Assembly (NCBI RefSeq): GCF_008704935.1
Contig: NZ_CP023692.1
Span: 1,736,001-1,800,000, forward strand
Source: Streptomyces vinaceus
GTDB lineage: Bacteria; Actinomycetota; Actinomycetes; Streptomycetales; Streptomycetaceae
DNA length: 64,000 nt
Direction of reading: 5' to 3'
Position numbers and translations under genes: made by a program
Notes under the pieces: model-generated
The model's input: the letters and a program-made list of their open reading frames with translations, nothing else
The model's database searches: none
What the model was told of the DNA's origin: nothing
Shown here: piece by piece, positions 26,461 to 37,446 of the stretch
Numbering within the stretch: position 1 is the stretch's first letter
Layout of the letters: each line of letters starts with the position of its first letter

Positions 26461-26495
26461 AAGGGCCGCACCCCCTTAACGGGGGTACGGCCCTT
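26461..26495 (-). terminator. Terminator of aconitase gene
   Basis: Arms 26461-26475 and 26481-26495 with one C-A mismatch and loop TTAAC. On the minus strand CCGCTTTTTCC follows, a true T-run. Confidence 0.85.
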
Positions 26496-26512
26496 TGGTG
26501 CCGCTACTGCCG

Positions 26513-29333
<2,821 letters not shown>

Positions 29334-29361
29334 GGGGCGGCTGCGGTACGCCTTCGGCAGA

Positions 29362-29379
29362 TATCTCGATGTCGAGATA
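29362..29379. promoter_or_regulatory. 18-bp palindromic operator
   Basis: TATCTCGA-TG-TCGAGATA, perfect 8-bp arms, in the AT-richer gap between the LacI gene end and acnA. The binding regulator is unknown. Confidence 0.5.
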
Positions 29380-29425
29380 ACTCTAGTGCATTGCCGCGCC
29401 CTGGTCATGCACGGCATGGGCCAGA

Positions 29426-30454
29426 TCACAGAGACGGCCCGCCCGGCGCCGCCCGCGGGGGTATGCGGGAAGAGGTGCGTACGGTCAGCGCGGCCGGGAC
29501 GGTCAGCTGACCGGGCTCCGCCGCGTGCGGGGATTCCAGCAGCGCCACCAGCGCGGCGACGGCGCTCTCGCCGATCACCTCCGGGCGCAGGGTCACGGTG
29601 CTCACGGGCGGGTCGCCCGCCGCGTACGAGGGGTCCTCACTCGCGCAGACGAGCAGCAGATCGTGCGGTATCCGCAGCCCGTGCCGGGCGGCGGCGGCCA
29701 GCACCTGGCGCCCGCCCGGGTCGTACACGCAGTACACGGCGTCGGACCCGGGGCGGCCCGGCCCGGCGAACACGGGGTCGAAGGCGTGGCCGGCCCCGTC
29801 CTCGGGGTCGAACGGGACCACCAGCCGGGCCATCCCGCGCTCGGCGCACCAGCGGGCGTACGCCGAGGTGACGGCCCCGGTGTAGTACTCGCGGCCGTAC
29901 GCGGAGTGCAGCGCGATCCGCGTGGCCCCGGCGGCGGCGAGGTGGTCGAGGACCTCGCGGGTGGTGGCCTCGTGGTCGTTGTCCACCCACACGTCCCCGG
30001 GCCGGGGGTCGGGGGGCCGGCCGTCGAAGACCACCGGCAGACCGCGCGCCCGCAGGGCGCGGAGCACCGGATCGCCGGCCGGGCTGTCGAGCAGCAGCAT
30101 CCCGTCGACGGCGAGGTCGTGCCAGAGCGGCTCGGCGCCCCGGTCGGCGGGCAGGAGGGTGAGGGCGTAGCCGCGGGCGTGGGCCGCGGCGGTGGCGGCG
30201 GTCAGCAGCCGGGAGAAGTAGGCGATCTCGACGTAGTTCCAGGGGGAGCCGGCGTACGTGGTGACGGCGAGGCCGAGCGTACGGGTGCGCGGGCCGCGGC
30301 GGGCGCTGTAGCCGAGGGCGGCCGCCACCTCGCGGACCCTGCGGCGGGTGGACTCGCCGACGCGGCCGGTGCCGCCCAGCGCGTGCGAGACGGTCGCGGT
30401 GGAGACCTCCGCGGCGCGCGCGATGTCGGCGATGGTCGGTCCGGGGCCGGGCAC
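29426..30454 (-). CDS. LacI-family transcriptional regulator
   Basis: 342 residues. N-terminal HTH (PTIADIARAAEVSTATVSHALGGTGRV, residues about 6-30) with the hinge RVREVAAALGYSARRG, then a periplasmic-binding-like effector domain (GLAVTTYAGSPWNYVEIAYFSRLL, VWVDNDHEATTREVLDHLAAAG). The GTG at 30454 is the only in-frame start near the HTH; no ribosome-binding site is seen, so it may be leaderless. It is divergent from a Tat-secreted amidohydrolase, a likely target; GGTTAA repeats at 30506 and 30514 lie between them. The effector is unknown. Confidence 0.82.
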   Translation of the reverse strand: MPGPGPTIADIARAAEVSTATVSHALGGTGRVGESTRRRVREVAAALGYSARRGPRTRTLGLAVTTYAGSPWNYVEIAYFSRLLTAATAAAHARGYALTLLPADRGAEPLWHDLAVDGMLLLDSPAGDPVLRALRARGLPVVFDGRPPDPRPGDVWVDNDHEATTREVLDHLAAAGATRIALHSAYGREYYTGAVTSAYARWCAERGMARLVVPFDPEDGAGHAFDPVFAGPGRPGSDAVYCVYDPGGRQVLAAAARHGLRIPHDLLLVCASEDPSYAAGDPPVSTVTLRPEVIGESAVAALVALLESPHAAEPGQLTVPAALTVRTSSRIPPRAAPGGPSL

Positions 30455-30557
30455 GGGGTCATCGTACGGACGGCGGTACGGATTTCGTCGGCCGCGGCGG
30501 GTTCTGGTTAAGGGGTTAATCAAACAGTGTCCTGGCCACACCGACCTTGGAGTGGCC

Positions 30558-32495
30558 ATGACCTCTTCTTCCTCTTCCTCTTCCTCTTCTTCCTTCTCTT
30601 CCCCCCTGTCCCGCCGGGGCCTGCTCGGGGCCGTCGGGGCAGCGGGTGCGGCCGGTCTGCTGGGCGCCGGGCCCGCGGCGGCGAGCACCGGCTCGGGCTC
30701 GGGCTCCGGCTCGCGCGGCTCGGCCGCCCTGGTGATCCACAACGCCCGGGTGTTCACCGGGACCACGGGCGGCGGGGCGCCCGTCGAGGCGCTCGCGGTC
30801 GGGCGGGACGGGAAGATCCTGGCCACCGGGGGCGGTTCGGCGGTGCGCCGGCACATCGGGCGGGACACCGAGGTCGTCGACGCCCGCGGGAACACGGTGA
30901 TGAGCGGCATCCACGACGGCCACGTGCACCCGCTGGGCGCCGGCGACCGGTCGCTGCGGCCCTCGCTGGAGGGGGCGGAGACCACGCTGCCCGAGCTGCG
31001 GGAGCTGCTGACCGGCTTCCTCGCCGACACCGGGGGCGCGGAGGCGGAGCCGGACCGCTGGCTGGTGGTGGAGGACTGGAATCCGGTCGGACTGCTGCCG
31101 ACCGGGACGGTGCCGCACCACTCGATGCTGGACGCGCTGGCGACCCGCAGGCCGGTCGCGCTGGTCGGCGGCGACGGGCACAACCTCTGGGCCAACCAGC
31201 GGGCCCTGGACATCGCCGGGATCACGGCGGCCACCCCGGACCCGGTCGGCGGCCGGATCGTGAAGGGCTCGGACGGGCAGCCGACCGGCGTCCTGAAGGA
31301 CGACGCGCAGGACCTGGTGAAGCGGCACGTCCCGGAGCCCTCCCGGGACGAACTGGTCGCGGCCTGCGCGAAGGTGCTGGAGCTGGCGGCGGCGTCCGGG
31401 GTCACGACGATGATGGACGCCCTGGTCGGGCGGCACGAGCTGGAGCTCTACCAATCCCTGGCGGCGGCCGGGAAGCTGCCGCAGCGGATCGTGCCGGCGA
31501 TCCGGCTCGACGCCGGACAGACCAAGGACCCGGCGGCGGCCCTGGCGTACGCGCGCGGGCTGCGCAAGGAGTTCGAGGGGGTACGGGGCCTGCGGTTCGG
31601 GATGGTCAAGGTGTTCCTCGACGGGGTCATCGAGTACCCGGCGCAGACGGCCGCGCTGCTGGAGCCGTACCTGGACGGGAACGGCAGGCCCACGGCGAAC
31701 CGGGGCGAGCTCTACACCTCGGCCGCCGACTACGGGCGGCTGACGGCGGCGTTCAACAAGGCCGGCTGGCAGCTGCACGCCCACGGGCTCGGAGACCGGG
31801 CGGTACGTACGGCTTTGGACGGTTACGAGTACGCCCACCGGGTGACCGGGCAGCGCGACGCGCGCAACGCGGTCGCCCACCTGCAGATCGTGGACCCGGC
31901 TGACCTGCGGCGCTTCGCCCGGCTGAGCGTAGCGGCCTGCATGCAGCTCCAGTGGGCGGCGCAGGACACCTGGACGATGGACGCGCTGCTCCCGTACATC
32001 GGGCCGCAGCGCCACCGGTGGATGTACCCGGCGCGCAGCCTGGAGCGGGCCGGTGCCCGGCTGTCCGGCGGCTCGGACTGGCCGGTGGACGCGCTCCAGG
32101 TGTGGAACCAGCTGCGGACCGCGATCGACCGGCAGGGCGCGTACGGGACGGGCGAGCTGTACCGGGAGCTGGAGGGGCTGAGCCGGAGCTCGGTGCTGCG
32201 GATGCACACGGCCGGGACGGCGTGGCAGCTGAGGCAAGAGGGGCTGACGGGAACGGTGGAGCAGGGCAAGGCGGCGGACCTGGTGCTGCTGGACCGGGAT
32301 GTGACCCGCTGTCCGGTGGCCGACATCAGCGGGACCGGCGTACGGATGACCCTGGTCGGCGGCCGGGTGGTGCACGACGCGGACTCGGCGCCCGGCCGCG
32401 CCGCGGCGGCCCGCGCGGCGCGGGCGGGATCCGGACCGCGCCCGGCGGCGTACGCGGCGGTGCACGGTGGCCGCCACCACGCGTGCGGCCACTAA
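30558..32495 (+). CDS. Tat-secreted amidohydrolase (Amidohydro_3, YtcJ-like)
   Basis: 645 residues. A serine-rich leader precedes a Tat signal (SRRGLLGAVGAAGAAGLLGAG...AAA). Metal-binding marks of the superfamily follow: HDGHVHPLGAG, HAHGLGDRAV and GSDWPVDALQVWNQL, with the closing GKAADLVLLDRDV strand. YtcJ-type enzymes hydrolyse amides or formamides; the substrate here is unknown. GGAG lies 5 nt before the ATG. It is divergent from the LacI regulator gene and probably controlled by it. Confidence 0.82.
   Translation: MTSSSSSSSSSSFSSPLSRRGLLGAVGAAGAAGLLGAGPAAASTGSGSGSGSRGSAALVIHNARVFTGTTGGGAPVEALAVGRDGKILATGGGSAVRRHIGRDTEVVDARGNTVMSGIHDGHVHPLGAGDRSLRPSLEGAETTLPELRELLTGFLADTGGAEAEPDRWLVVEDWNPVGLLPTGTVPHHSMLDALATRRPVALVGGDGHNLWANQRALDIAGITAATPDPVGGRIVKGSDGQPTGVLKDDAQDLVKRHVPEPSRDELVAACAKVLELAAASGVTTMMDALVGRHELELYQSLAAAGKLPQRIVPAIRLDAGQTKDPAAALAYARGLRKEFEGVRGLRFGMVKVFLDGVIEYPAQTAALLEPYLDGNGRPTANRGELYTSAADYGRLTAAFNKAGWQLHAHGLGDRAVRTALDGYEYAHRVTGQRDARNAVAHLQIVDPADLRRFARLSVAACMQLQWAAQDTWTMDALLPYIGPQRHRWMYPARSLERAGARLSGGSDWPVDALQVWNQLRTAIDRQGAYGTGELYRELEGLSRSSVLRMHTAGTAWQLRQEGLTGTVEQGKAADLVLLDRDVTRCPVADISGTGVRMTLVGGRVVHDADSAPGRAAAARAARAGSGPRPAAYAAVHGGRHHACGH
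30562..30601 (+). repeat. TCTTCC microsatellite encoding poly-serine
   Basis: A 40-nt pyrimidine-only stretch of TCT/TCC codons gives a run of about ten serines just before the Tat motif. The T-rich Ser codons are unusual for this GC-rich genome. Confidence 0.7.
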
Positions 32496-32613
32496 ATCTG
32501 CATAATGAGTGTGATGTCCACAATTGGAACGATGCGTTGGGAGACGGGTGGAAGCGACACGCCGGACATCTGACGGTCGGTAACACCCGTCTGCCACACC
32601 CGACGCAGGGGAC

Positions 32614-32629
32614 ATCTCATATCTGAGAT
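32614..32629 (+). promoter_or_regulatory. Palindrome just upstream of the HTH-MurA gene
   Basis: ATCTCA-TATC-TGAGAT, perfect 6-bp arms, ending 11 nt before the ATG where a ribosome-binding site would be expected. It could be an autoregulatory operator for the protein's own HTH domain. Confidence 0.4.
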
Positions 32630-32640
32630 ACGGTGCATCC

Positions 32641-34170
32641 ATGGCAGACGACTACCTCGTACGCATCGGCAAGCTCATCCGTGACGCCCGGCAACACAGG
32701 GGCTGGACGCAGAGTCAACTCGCGGACGCGCTGGGCACCAGCCAGAGCGCCGTGAACCGGATCGAGCGCGGCAACCAGAACATCAGCCTTGAGATGATCG
32801 CCCGAATCGGTGAAGCGCTCGACAGCGAGATCGTCTCTCTGGGCTACGCCGGTCCGATGCACCTGCGCGTCGTCGGCGGCCGCCGGCTGTCCGGCGCCAT
32901 CGACGTCAAGACGAGCAAGAACGCGTGCGTGGCGCTGCTGTGCGCCTCACTGCTCAACAAGGGCCGTACGGTGCTGCGCCGGGTCGCCCGCATCGAGGAG
33001 GTCTACCGGCTCCTCGAAGTCCTGAACTCCATCGGCGTCCGCACCCGCTGGATCAACGAGGGCGTGGACCTGGAGATCGTCCCGCCGGCCCGTCTCGACA
33101 TGGACGCCATGGACGCTGACGCGGCCCGGCGCACCCGCAGCATCATCATGTTCCTGGGCCCGCTGCTGCACCGGATGGACCAGTTCCGCCTGCCGTACGC
33201 CGGCGGCTGCGACCTCGGCACCCGGACCATCGAGCCGCACATGATCGCCCTGCGCCGCTTCGGCCTGGACATCACGGCGACCGAGGGCATCTACCACGCG
33301 AAGGTCGAGGCCGGGGTCTCCCCCGGCCGTCCGATCGTGCTGACCGAGCGCGGGGACACGGTCACCGAGAACGCGCTGCTGGCCGCCGCCCGGCACGACG
33401 GCGCCACGGTCATCCGCAACGCCTCCTCCAACTACATGGTCCAGGACCTGTGCTTCTTCCTGGAGGCGCTCGGTGTGCGCGTGGAGGGCATCGGCACGAC
33501 GACGCTGACGGTCCACGGCGTCCCGAACATCGACGTGGACGTGGACTACTCCCCCTCCGAGGACCCGGTCGAGGCGATGAGCCTGGTCGCGGCCGCGGTG
33601 GTCACGGAGTCGGAGCTGACGATCCGCCGGGTCCCGATCGAGTTCATGGAGATCGAGCTCGCGGTACTGGAGGAGATGGGCCTCGACCACGACCGCTCGG
33701 CGGAGTACACGGCGGACAACGGCCGCACCCGCCTGGTCGACCTGACGGTCCGCCCCTCGAAGCTCGAAGCCCCGATCGACAAGATCCACCCGATGCCCTT
33801 CCCCGGGCTGAACATCGACAACGTCCCGTTCTTCGCGGCCATCGCGGCCTCGGCCCAGGGCCAGACGCTGATCCACGACTGGGTGTACGACAACCGGGCC
33901 ATCTACCTGACGGACCTCAACCGCCTCGGCGGCCGCCTCCAGCTCCTGGACCCCCACCGCGTCCTGGTCGAGGGCCCGACGCGCTGGCGCGCGGCGGAGA
34001 TGATGTGCCCGCCGGCCCTCCGCCCGGCGGTGGTCGTCCTCCTGGCGATGATGGCGGCCGAAGGCACCTCGGTGCTGCGCAACGTCTACGTCATCAACCG
34101 CGGCTACGAGGAACTCGCGGAACGCCTCAACTCGGTGGGCGCCCAGATCGAAATCTTCCGCGACATCTAG
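32641..34170 (+). CDS. murA: MurA-like UDP-GlcNAc 1-carboxyvinyltransferase with N-terminal HTH domain
   Basis: 509 residues. Residues 6-62 are an XRE-type HTH (GKLIRDARQHRGWTQSQLADALGTSQSAVNRIERGNQNISLEMIARIGEAL). From about 75 on is a complete EPT/MurA fold with the Lys93-Asn94 pair (KTSKN), the PEP-binding Cys190 in AGGCDLGTR, and RGYEELAERLNSVGA at the end. Normal MurA is about 420-450 residues, so the HTH is an added module. The key Lys and Cys are kept, so catalysis (first step of peptidoglycan precursor synthesis) is plausible. No Shine-Dalgarno is visible; a palindrome occupies that place. I recall a second, MurA-like gene beside aconitase in S. coelicolor. A 21-bp-arm terminator follows. 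Confidence 0.85.
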   Translation: MADDYLVRIGKLIRDARQHRGWTQSQLADALGTSQSAVNRIERGNQNISLEMIARIGEALDSEIVSLGYAGPMHLRVVGGRRLSGAIDVKTSKNACVALLCASLLNKGRTVLRRVARIEEVYRLLEVLNSIGVRTRWINEGVDLEIVPPARLDMDAMDADAARRTRSIIMFLGPLLHRMDQFRLPYAGGCDLGTRTIEPHMIALRRFGLDITATEGIYHAKVEAGVSPGRPIVLTERGDTVTENALLAAARHDGATVIRNASSNYMVQDLCFFLEALGVRVEGIGTTTLTVHGVPNIDVDVDYSPSEDPVEAMSLVAAAVVTESELTIRRVPIEFMEIELAVLEEMGLDHDRSAEYTADNGRTRLVDLTVRPSKLEAPIDKIHPMPFPGLNIDNVPFFAAIAASAQGQTLIHDWVYDNRAIYLTDLNRLGGRLQLLDPHRVLVEGPTRWRAAEMMCPPALRPAVVVLLAMMAAEGTSVLRNVYVINRGYEELAERLNSVGAQIEIFRDI

Positions 34171-34190
34171 TCCCGGTCCGGCGTCGACTC

Positions 34191-34234
34191 CGAGGCCCCG
34201 CCGATCCCCGCCCGCGGGGATCGGCGGGGCCTCG
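34191..34234 (+). terminator. Terminator of the HTH-MurA gene
   Basis: Two perfectly complementary 21-nt arms (34191-34211 and 34214-34234) with a minimal loop, 20 nt after the stop. The rest of the gap to 34395 shows nothing clear. Confidence 0.85.
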
Positions 34235-34395
34235 TCCCACAGCCAGCGCGCCCAGCGCGTGATCGCCCGGCCCGTCAGAGGGCCGGACGCCGGATCCGGC
34301 CGGATCCCGCCGGTCGCGTCGGGCGTGCTCGGCGGGGCGGGTGTCCGGCGGGCAGAATCGGGGGCGTCGGTACGGGTGGTGTCGAGGGGGCGGCC

Positions 34396-35793
34396 ATGGC
34401 AGTGGAAACAGGGACGGGGTCCGGAAGCGGTACGGAGGTTCCGACGCTCGGCGGGGTCCCGCTGCTCGGCTCCCTCCTGGACCTGACGTCGGACTCGCTC
34501 GGGACCTACCTGCGCGCCCAGCAGCGGCACGGAGACGTCGTACGGATCACCGCGGGCCCGCCCGGGCTGCGCGCCGAGCTCTACGCGGTCTTCTCCGCCG
34601 AGGGCGCGCAGCAGGTCCTGGCCTCGGAGTCGGCCAACTTCCGCAAGGACAACGCCTTCTACCAGGAGGTCCGGGACTCCTTCGGCAACGGGCTGCTGAC
34701 CAGCCAGGACGAGGACTACCTGCGCCAGCGCCGGCTCGTCCAGCCGCTGTTCACCAAGCGCCGGGTCGACGGGTACGCCGGAGCCGTCGCCGCCGAGACC
34801 CGGGCCGTCGTCGCGGGCTGGGAAGGGGTCCGGGGCGGCGTGGTCGACGTCGGCGAGGAGATGACGCGGCTCGCCCTGCGCGCGGTCGCCCGCATCCTCT
34901 TCGGCACCGACGTGGAGGCCACCGTCGACGTCGTCGACCGGTGTTTTCCGGTCATCACCGAGTACGTGCTGCGCCGCGGCTACTCCCCCGCCAACATCCC
35001 CCGCAGCTGGCCCACTCCGGGCAACAGGCGGGCGGCCGCCGCGATGGACGAGCTGTACGCGGTGTGCGACTCCATCATCGCCGCCCGGCGCGGTGGCGGT
35101 ACGGACGCGGGCGACGGCCCCGGCGAGGACCTGCTCGGACTGCTCGCCGCCGCCTCCAGCACGGACGACGGGGAGTTCGACGCGGCCGAACTGCGCGACC
35201 AGGTGCTGATCTTCCTGCTCGCCGGGCACGAGACGACCGCCACCTCGCTCGCCTTCTCCCTGCACCTGCTGGCCCGCCACCCCGAGCAGCAGGCCCTGGC
35301 CCGCGAGGAGATCTCCCGCGTCCTGGGCGACCGTACGCCCGAGGCGGCCGACCTCGACCGGCTCCCTTACCTCACGCGGGTCCTCAAGGAGGCGATGCGG
35401 CTCTACCCGGCGGCCCCGGTCATCGGCCGCCGCGCGGTCGCGGCCACCGAGGTCGGCGGGCTGACCATCCCGGCGGGCGCGGACGTGATCCTGGCCCCGT
35501 GGGTGACGCACCGCCATCCGCGCTACTGGCCGGACCCGGACCGCTTCGACCCGGACCGCTTCACTCCGGAGGCGGAGGCCGGGCGCCCCCGCTACGCCTG
35601 GTTCCCCTTCGGTGGCGGCCCGCGCGCCTGTATCGGGCAGCACTTCTCGATGCTGGAGTCGGTCGTCGCGCTGGCGATGATCCTGCGCGCGTACGCGTTC
35701 GAGGCCGTGGACACCGACGTGCCGCTCGGCGCCGGGATCACCCTCCAGGCGCAGGGCCCGGTCCGCTGCCGGATCCGGGGCGCCGGGCGGTAA
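34396..35793 (+). CDS. Cytochrome P450
   Basis: 465 residues, all P450 landmarks present: I-helix AGHETTAT, K-helix EAMR, PDRFDPDRF, and the haem loop FPFGGGPRACIGQ with Cys412 as thiolate ligand. The layout (long K-helix to haem region, PERF-like PDRF) resembles CYP102/fatty-acid-like bacterial P450s more than typical macrolide P450s. GAGGGGG lies upstream of the ATG. There is no ferredoxin or reductase partner nearby. It converges on the efflux gene; the substrate is unknown. Confidence 0.88.
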   Translation: MAVETGTGSGSGTEVPTLGGVPLLGSLLDLTSDSLGTYLRAQQRHGDVVRITAGPPGLRAELYAVFSAEGAQQVLASESANFRKDNAFYQEVRDSFGNGLLTSQDEDYLRQRRLVQPLFTKRRVDGYAGAVAAETRAVVAGWEGVRGGVVDVGEEMTRLALRAVARILFGTDVEATVDVVDRCFPVITEYVLRRGYSPANIPRSWPTPGNRRAAAAMDELYAVCDSIIAARRGGGTDAGDGPGEDLLGLLAAASSTDDGEFDAAELRDQVLIFLLAGHETTATSLAFSLHLLARHPEQQALAREEISRVLGDRTPEAADLDRLPYLTRVLKEAMRLYPAAPVIGRRAVAATEVGGLTIPAGADVILAPWVTHRHPRYWPDPDRFDPDRFTPEAEAGRPRYAWFPFGGGPRACIGQHFSMLESVVALAMILRAYAFEAVDTDVPLGAGITLQAQGPVRCRIRGAGR

Positions 35794-35800
35794 GCCGTCC

Positions 35801-37348
35801 TCAGACCGCGGCGGGCGCGTGGTTGCCCTTGAGGCGTTCCAGGTCCGAGGGGCGGACCTGGATCGCGAACAGCGCGATGACCGCCGCGATGAGGGCGAAG
35901 CAGGCCGCGACGATGAACGCGGCGCTCACACCGGAGGTGAGCACCTGGTCGCCCCACGGGTCCGGCAGCCGGCCGGTCCGCAGGAACATGCTCTTCTGGG
36001 CCGCGTCGGCCTGGCTCAGGAAGGCCGGGACCTGGTCGTGCGCCTCGTTGCGGCTGGCCGTGCCGAAGACGGTGACCAGGATGGACAGTCCGAGCGATCC
36101 GCCCACCTGCTGCGTCGTGTTGAGCAGACCGGAGGCCGCGCCCGATTCCCGGTCGGCGACGTTGGACAGGGCCATCAGGGTCAGCGAGACGAACTGCATG
36201 CCCATGCCGAGGCTGAACACGAGCATCGGACCCAGGATGCTGCCGAGGTAGGTGGAGTGGATGTCGGTCTGCGTCAGCCAGGCCAGGCCGGCCGCCGAGC
36301 ACAGCGCGCCCGTCACCATGAAGGGTTTCGGCCCGAACTTCGGCAGCAGCTGGGAGGTGATGCCCGCGCCGACGGCGATGACGACGCTCACCGGCAGGAA
36401 GGCGAGGCCCGCCTCCAGCGGGCTGAACCCCAGCACGTTCTGCACGAACAGGGTCAGGAAGAAGAACATGCCGAACATCGCGCAGGCGAGGAAGAGCATG
36501 ATCCCGTAGGACCCGGCCCGGTTGCGGTCGGCGAACATGTGCAGCGGCGTGATCGGCTGCGGCGAACGCCGCTCGTTGAGGAAGAACAGCAGGAGCAGGA
36601 CCACGGCCGCCCCGAAGGAACCGAGGGTGATCGGGTCGGTCCACCCCTCCTCGGCGGCGCGGATGAAGCCGTAGACGAGCGTGATCATGCCCAGGGTGGA
36701 CAGGAGTGCGCCGGCGAGGTCGAAGTGTCCGGGGTGGCGTTCGGATTCGCGGATGACCCGCCTGGCCATGAAGGCGATGGCCAGGGCGATGGGGACGTTG
36801 ACGAAGAGCACCCAGCGCCAGCTGAGCCATTCGACGAGGATGCCGCCGGCCAGCAGTCCGATCGCGCCGCCGCCCGCCGAGACGGCGGCGAACACGCCGA
36901 ACGCCCGGTTGCGGGCCGGGCCTTCGCGGAAGGTGGTGGAGATCAGCGCCAGCGCGGTCGGGGAGGCGATGGCGGCGCCGACGCCCTGGAGGGCCCGGGC
37001 GCCCATCAGCTGGCCCTCGTTCTGCGCGAGTCCGCCCAGCATCGAGGCCAGGCCGAAGAGCAGCACGCCGGAGATGAACACGCGTTTGCGGCCGAGGATG
37101 TCGCCGGTGCGTCCGCCCAGCAGGAGCAGGCCGCCGAAGGTGAGGGTGTACGCGTTGACGACCCAGGACAGGCTTTCGGTGGAGAAGCCGAGGGCCGTCT
37201 GGATGTGCGGGAGCGCGATGTTCACGATGGTGATGTCGAGAACGACCATGAGCTGGCAGGACGCGATGACGAACAGCGCGAGCCCGTTGCCGCTTCCTCG
37301 GACCTTGCCGTCGGTCCCGTTGCTGATCGGCGTTGCGTTCCCATCCAC
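35801..37348 (-). CDS. DHA2-family MFS drug/proton antiporter (EmrB/QacA-like)
   Basis: 515 residues with about 14 transmembrane helices. Family motifs: LDITIVNIALPHIQ (motif D1), GGRTGDILGRKRVF (motif A), and the antiporter motif C-like sequence GGGAIGLLAGGILVEWLSWRWVLFVNVPI. GTG at 37348 is the first plausible start before the hydrophobic region; longer readings add Cys/His-rich unconserved sequence. It is divergent from the S9 peptidase gene, with a GntR-type operator candidate between them. Substrate unknown. Confidence 0.82.
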   Translation of the reverse strand: MDGNATPISNGTDGKVRGSGNGLALFVIASCQLMVVLDITIVNIALPHIQTALGFSTESLSWVVNAYTLTFGGLLLLGGRTGDILGRKRVFISGVLLFGLASMLGGLAQNEGQLMGARALQGVGAAIASPTALALISTTFREGPARNRAFGVFAAVSAGGGAIGLLAGGILVEWLSWRWVLFVNVPIALAIAFMARRVIRESERHPGHFDLAGALLSTLGMITLVYGFIRAAEEGWTDPITLGSFGAAVVLLLLFFLNERRSPQPITPLHMFADRNRAGSYGIMLFLACAMFGMFFFLTLFVQNVLGFSPLEAGLAFLPVSVVIAVGAGITSQLLPKFGPKPFMVTGALCSAAGLAWLTQTDIHSTYLGSILGPMLVFSLGMGMQFVSLTLMALSNVADRESGAASGLLNTTQQVGGSLGLSILVTVFGTASRNEAHDQVPAFLSQADAAQKSMFLRTGRLPDPWGDQVLTSGVSAAFIVAACFALIAAVIALFAIQVRPSDLERLKGNHAPAAV

Positions 37349-37417
37349 CTTTTCGACGCTAAACCTGCTCCCGGGGGCACACCACTCGAATGGCCTAGCG
37401 CGCATGACATGTACAGT

Positions 37418-37434
37418 GTGCCATTTCACATGAC
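37418..37434 (+). promoter_or_regulatory. GntR-regulon operator candidate at the S9 peptidase gene
   Basis: GTGCCATTTCACATGAC; the core CATTTCACATG (37422-37432) matches the dyad AATGTCACATT at 8 of 11 positions. The 17-mer differs from the collagenase operator at 2 positions. It ends 13 nt before the ATG. Confidence 0.5.
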
Positions 37435-37446
37435 ACACTTCGGATC

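Noticed and set aside
32947..35643. Long minus-strand open frame across the HTH-MurA and P450 genes
   Set aside because: It crosses a strong terminator and two genes with full catalytic motifs; composition is shadow-like.
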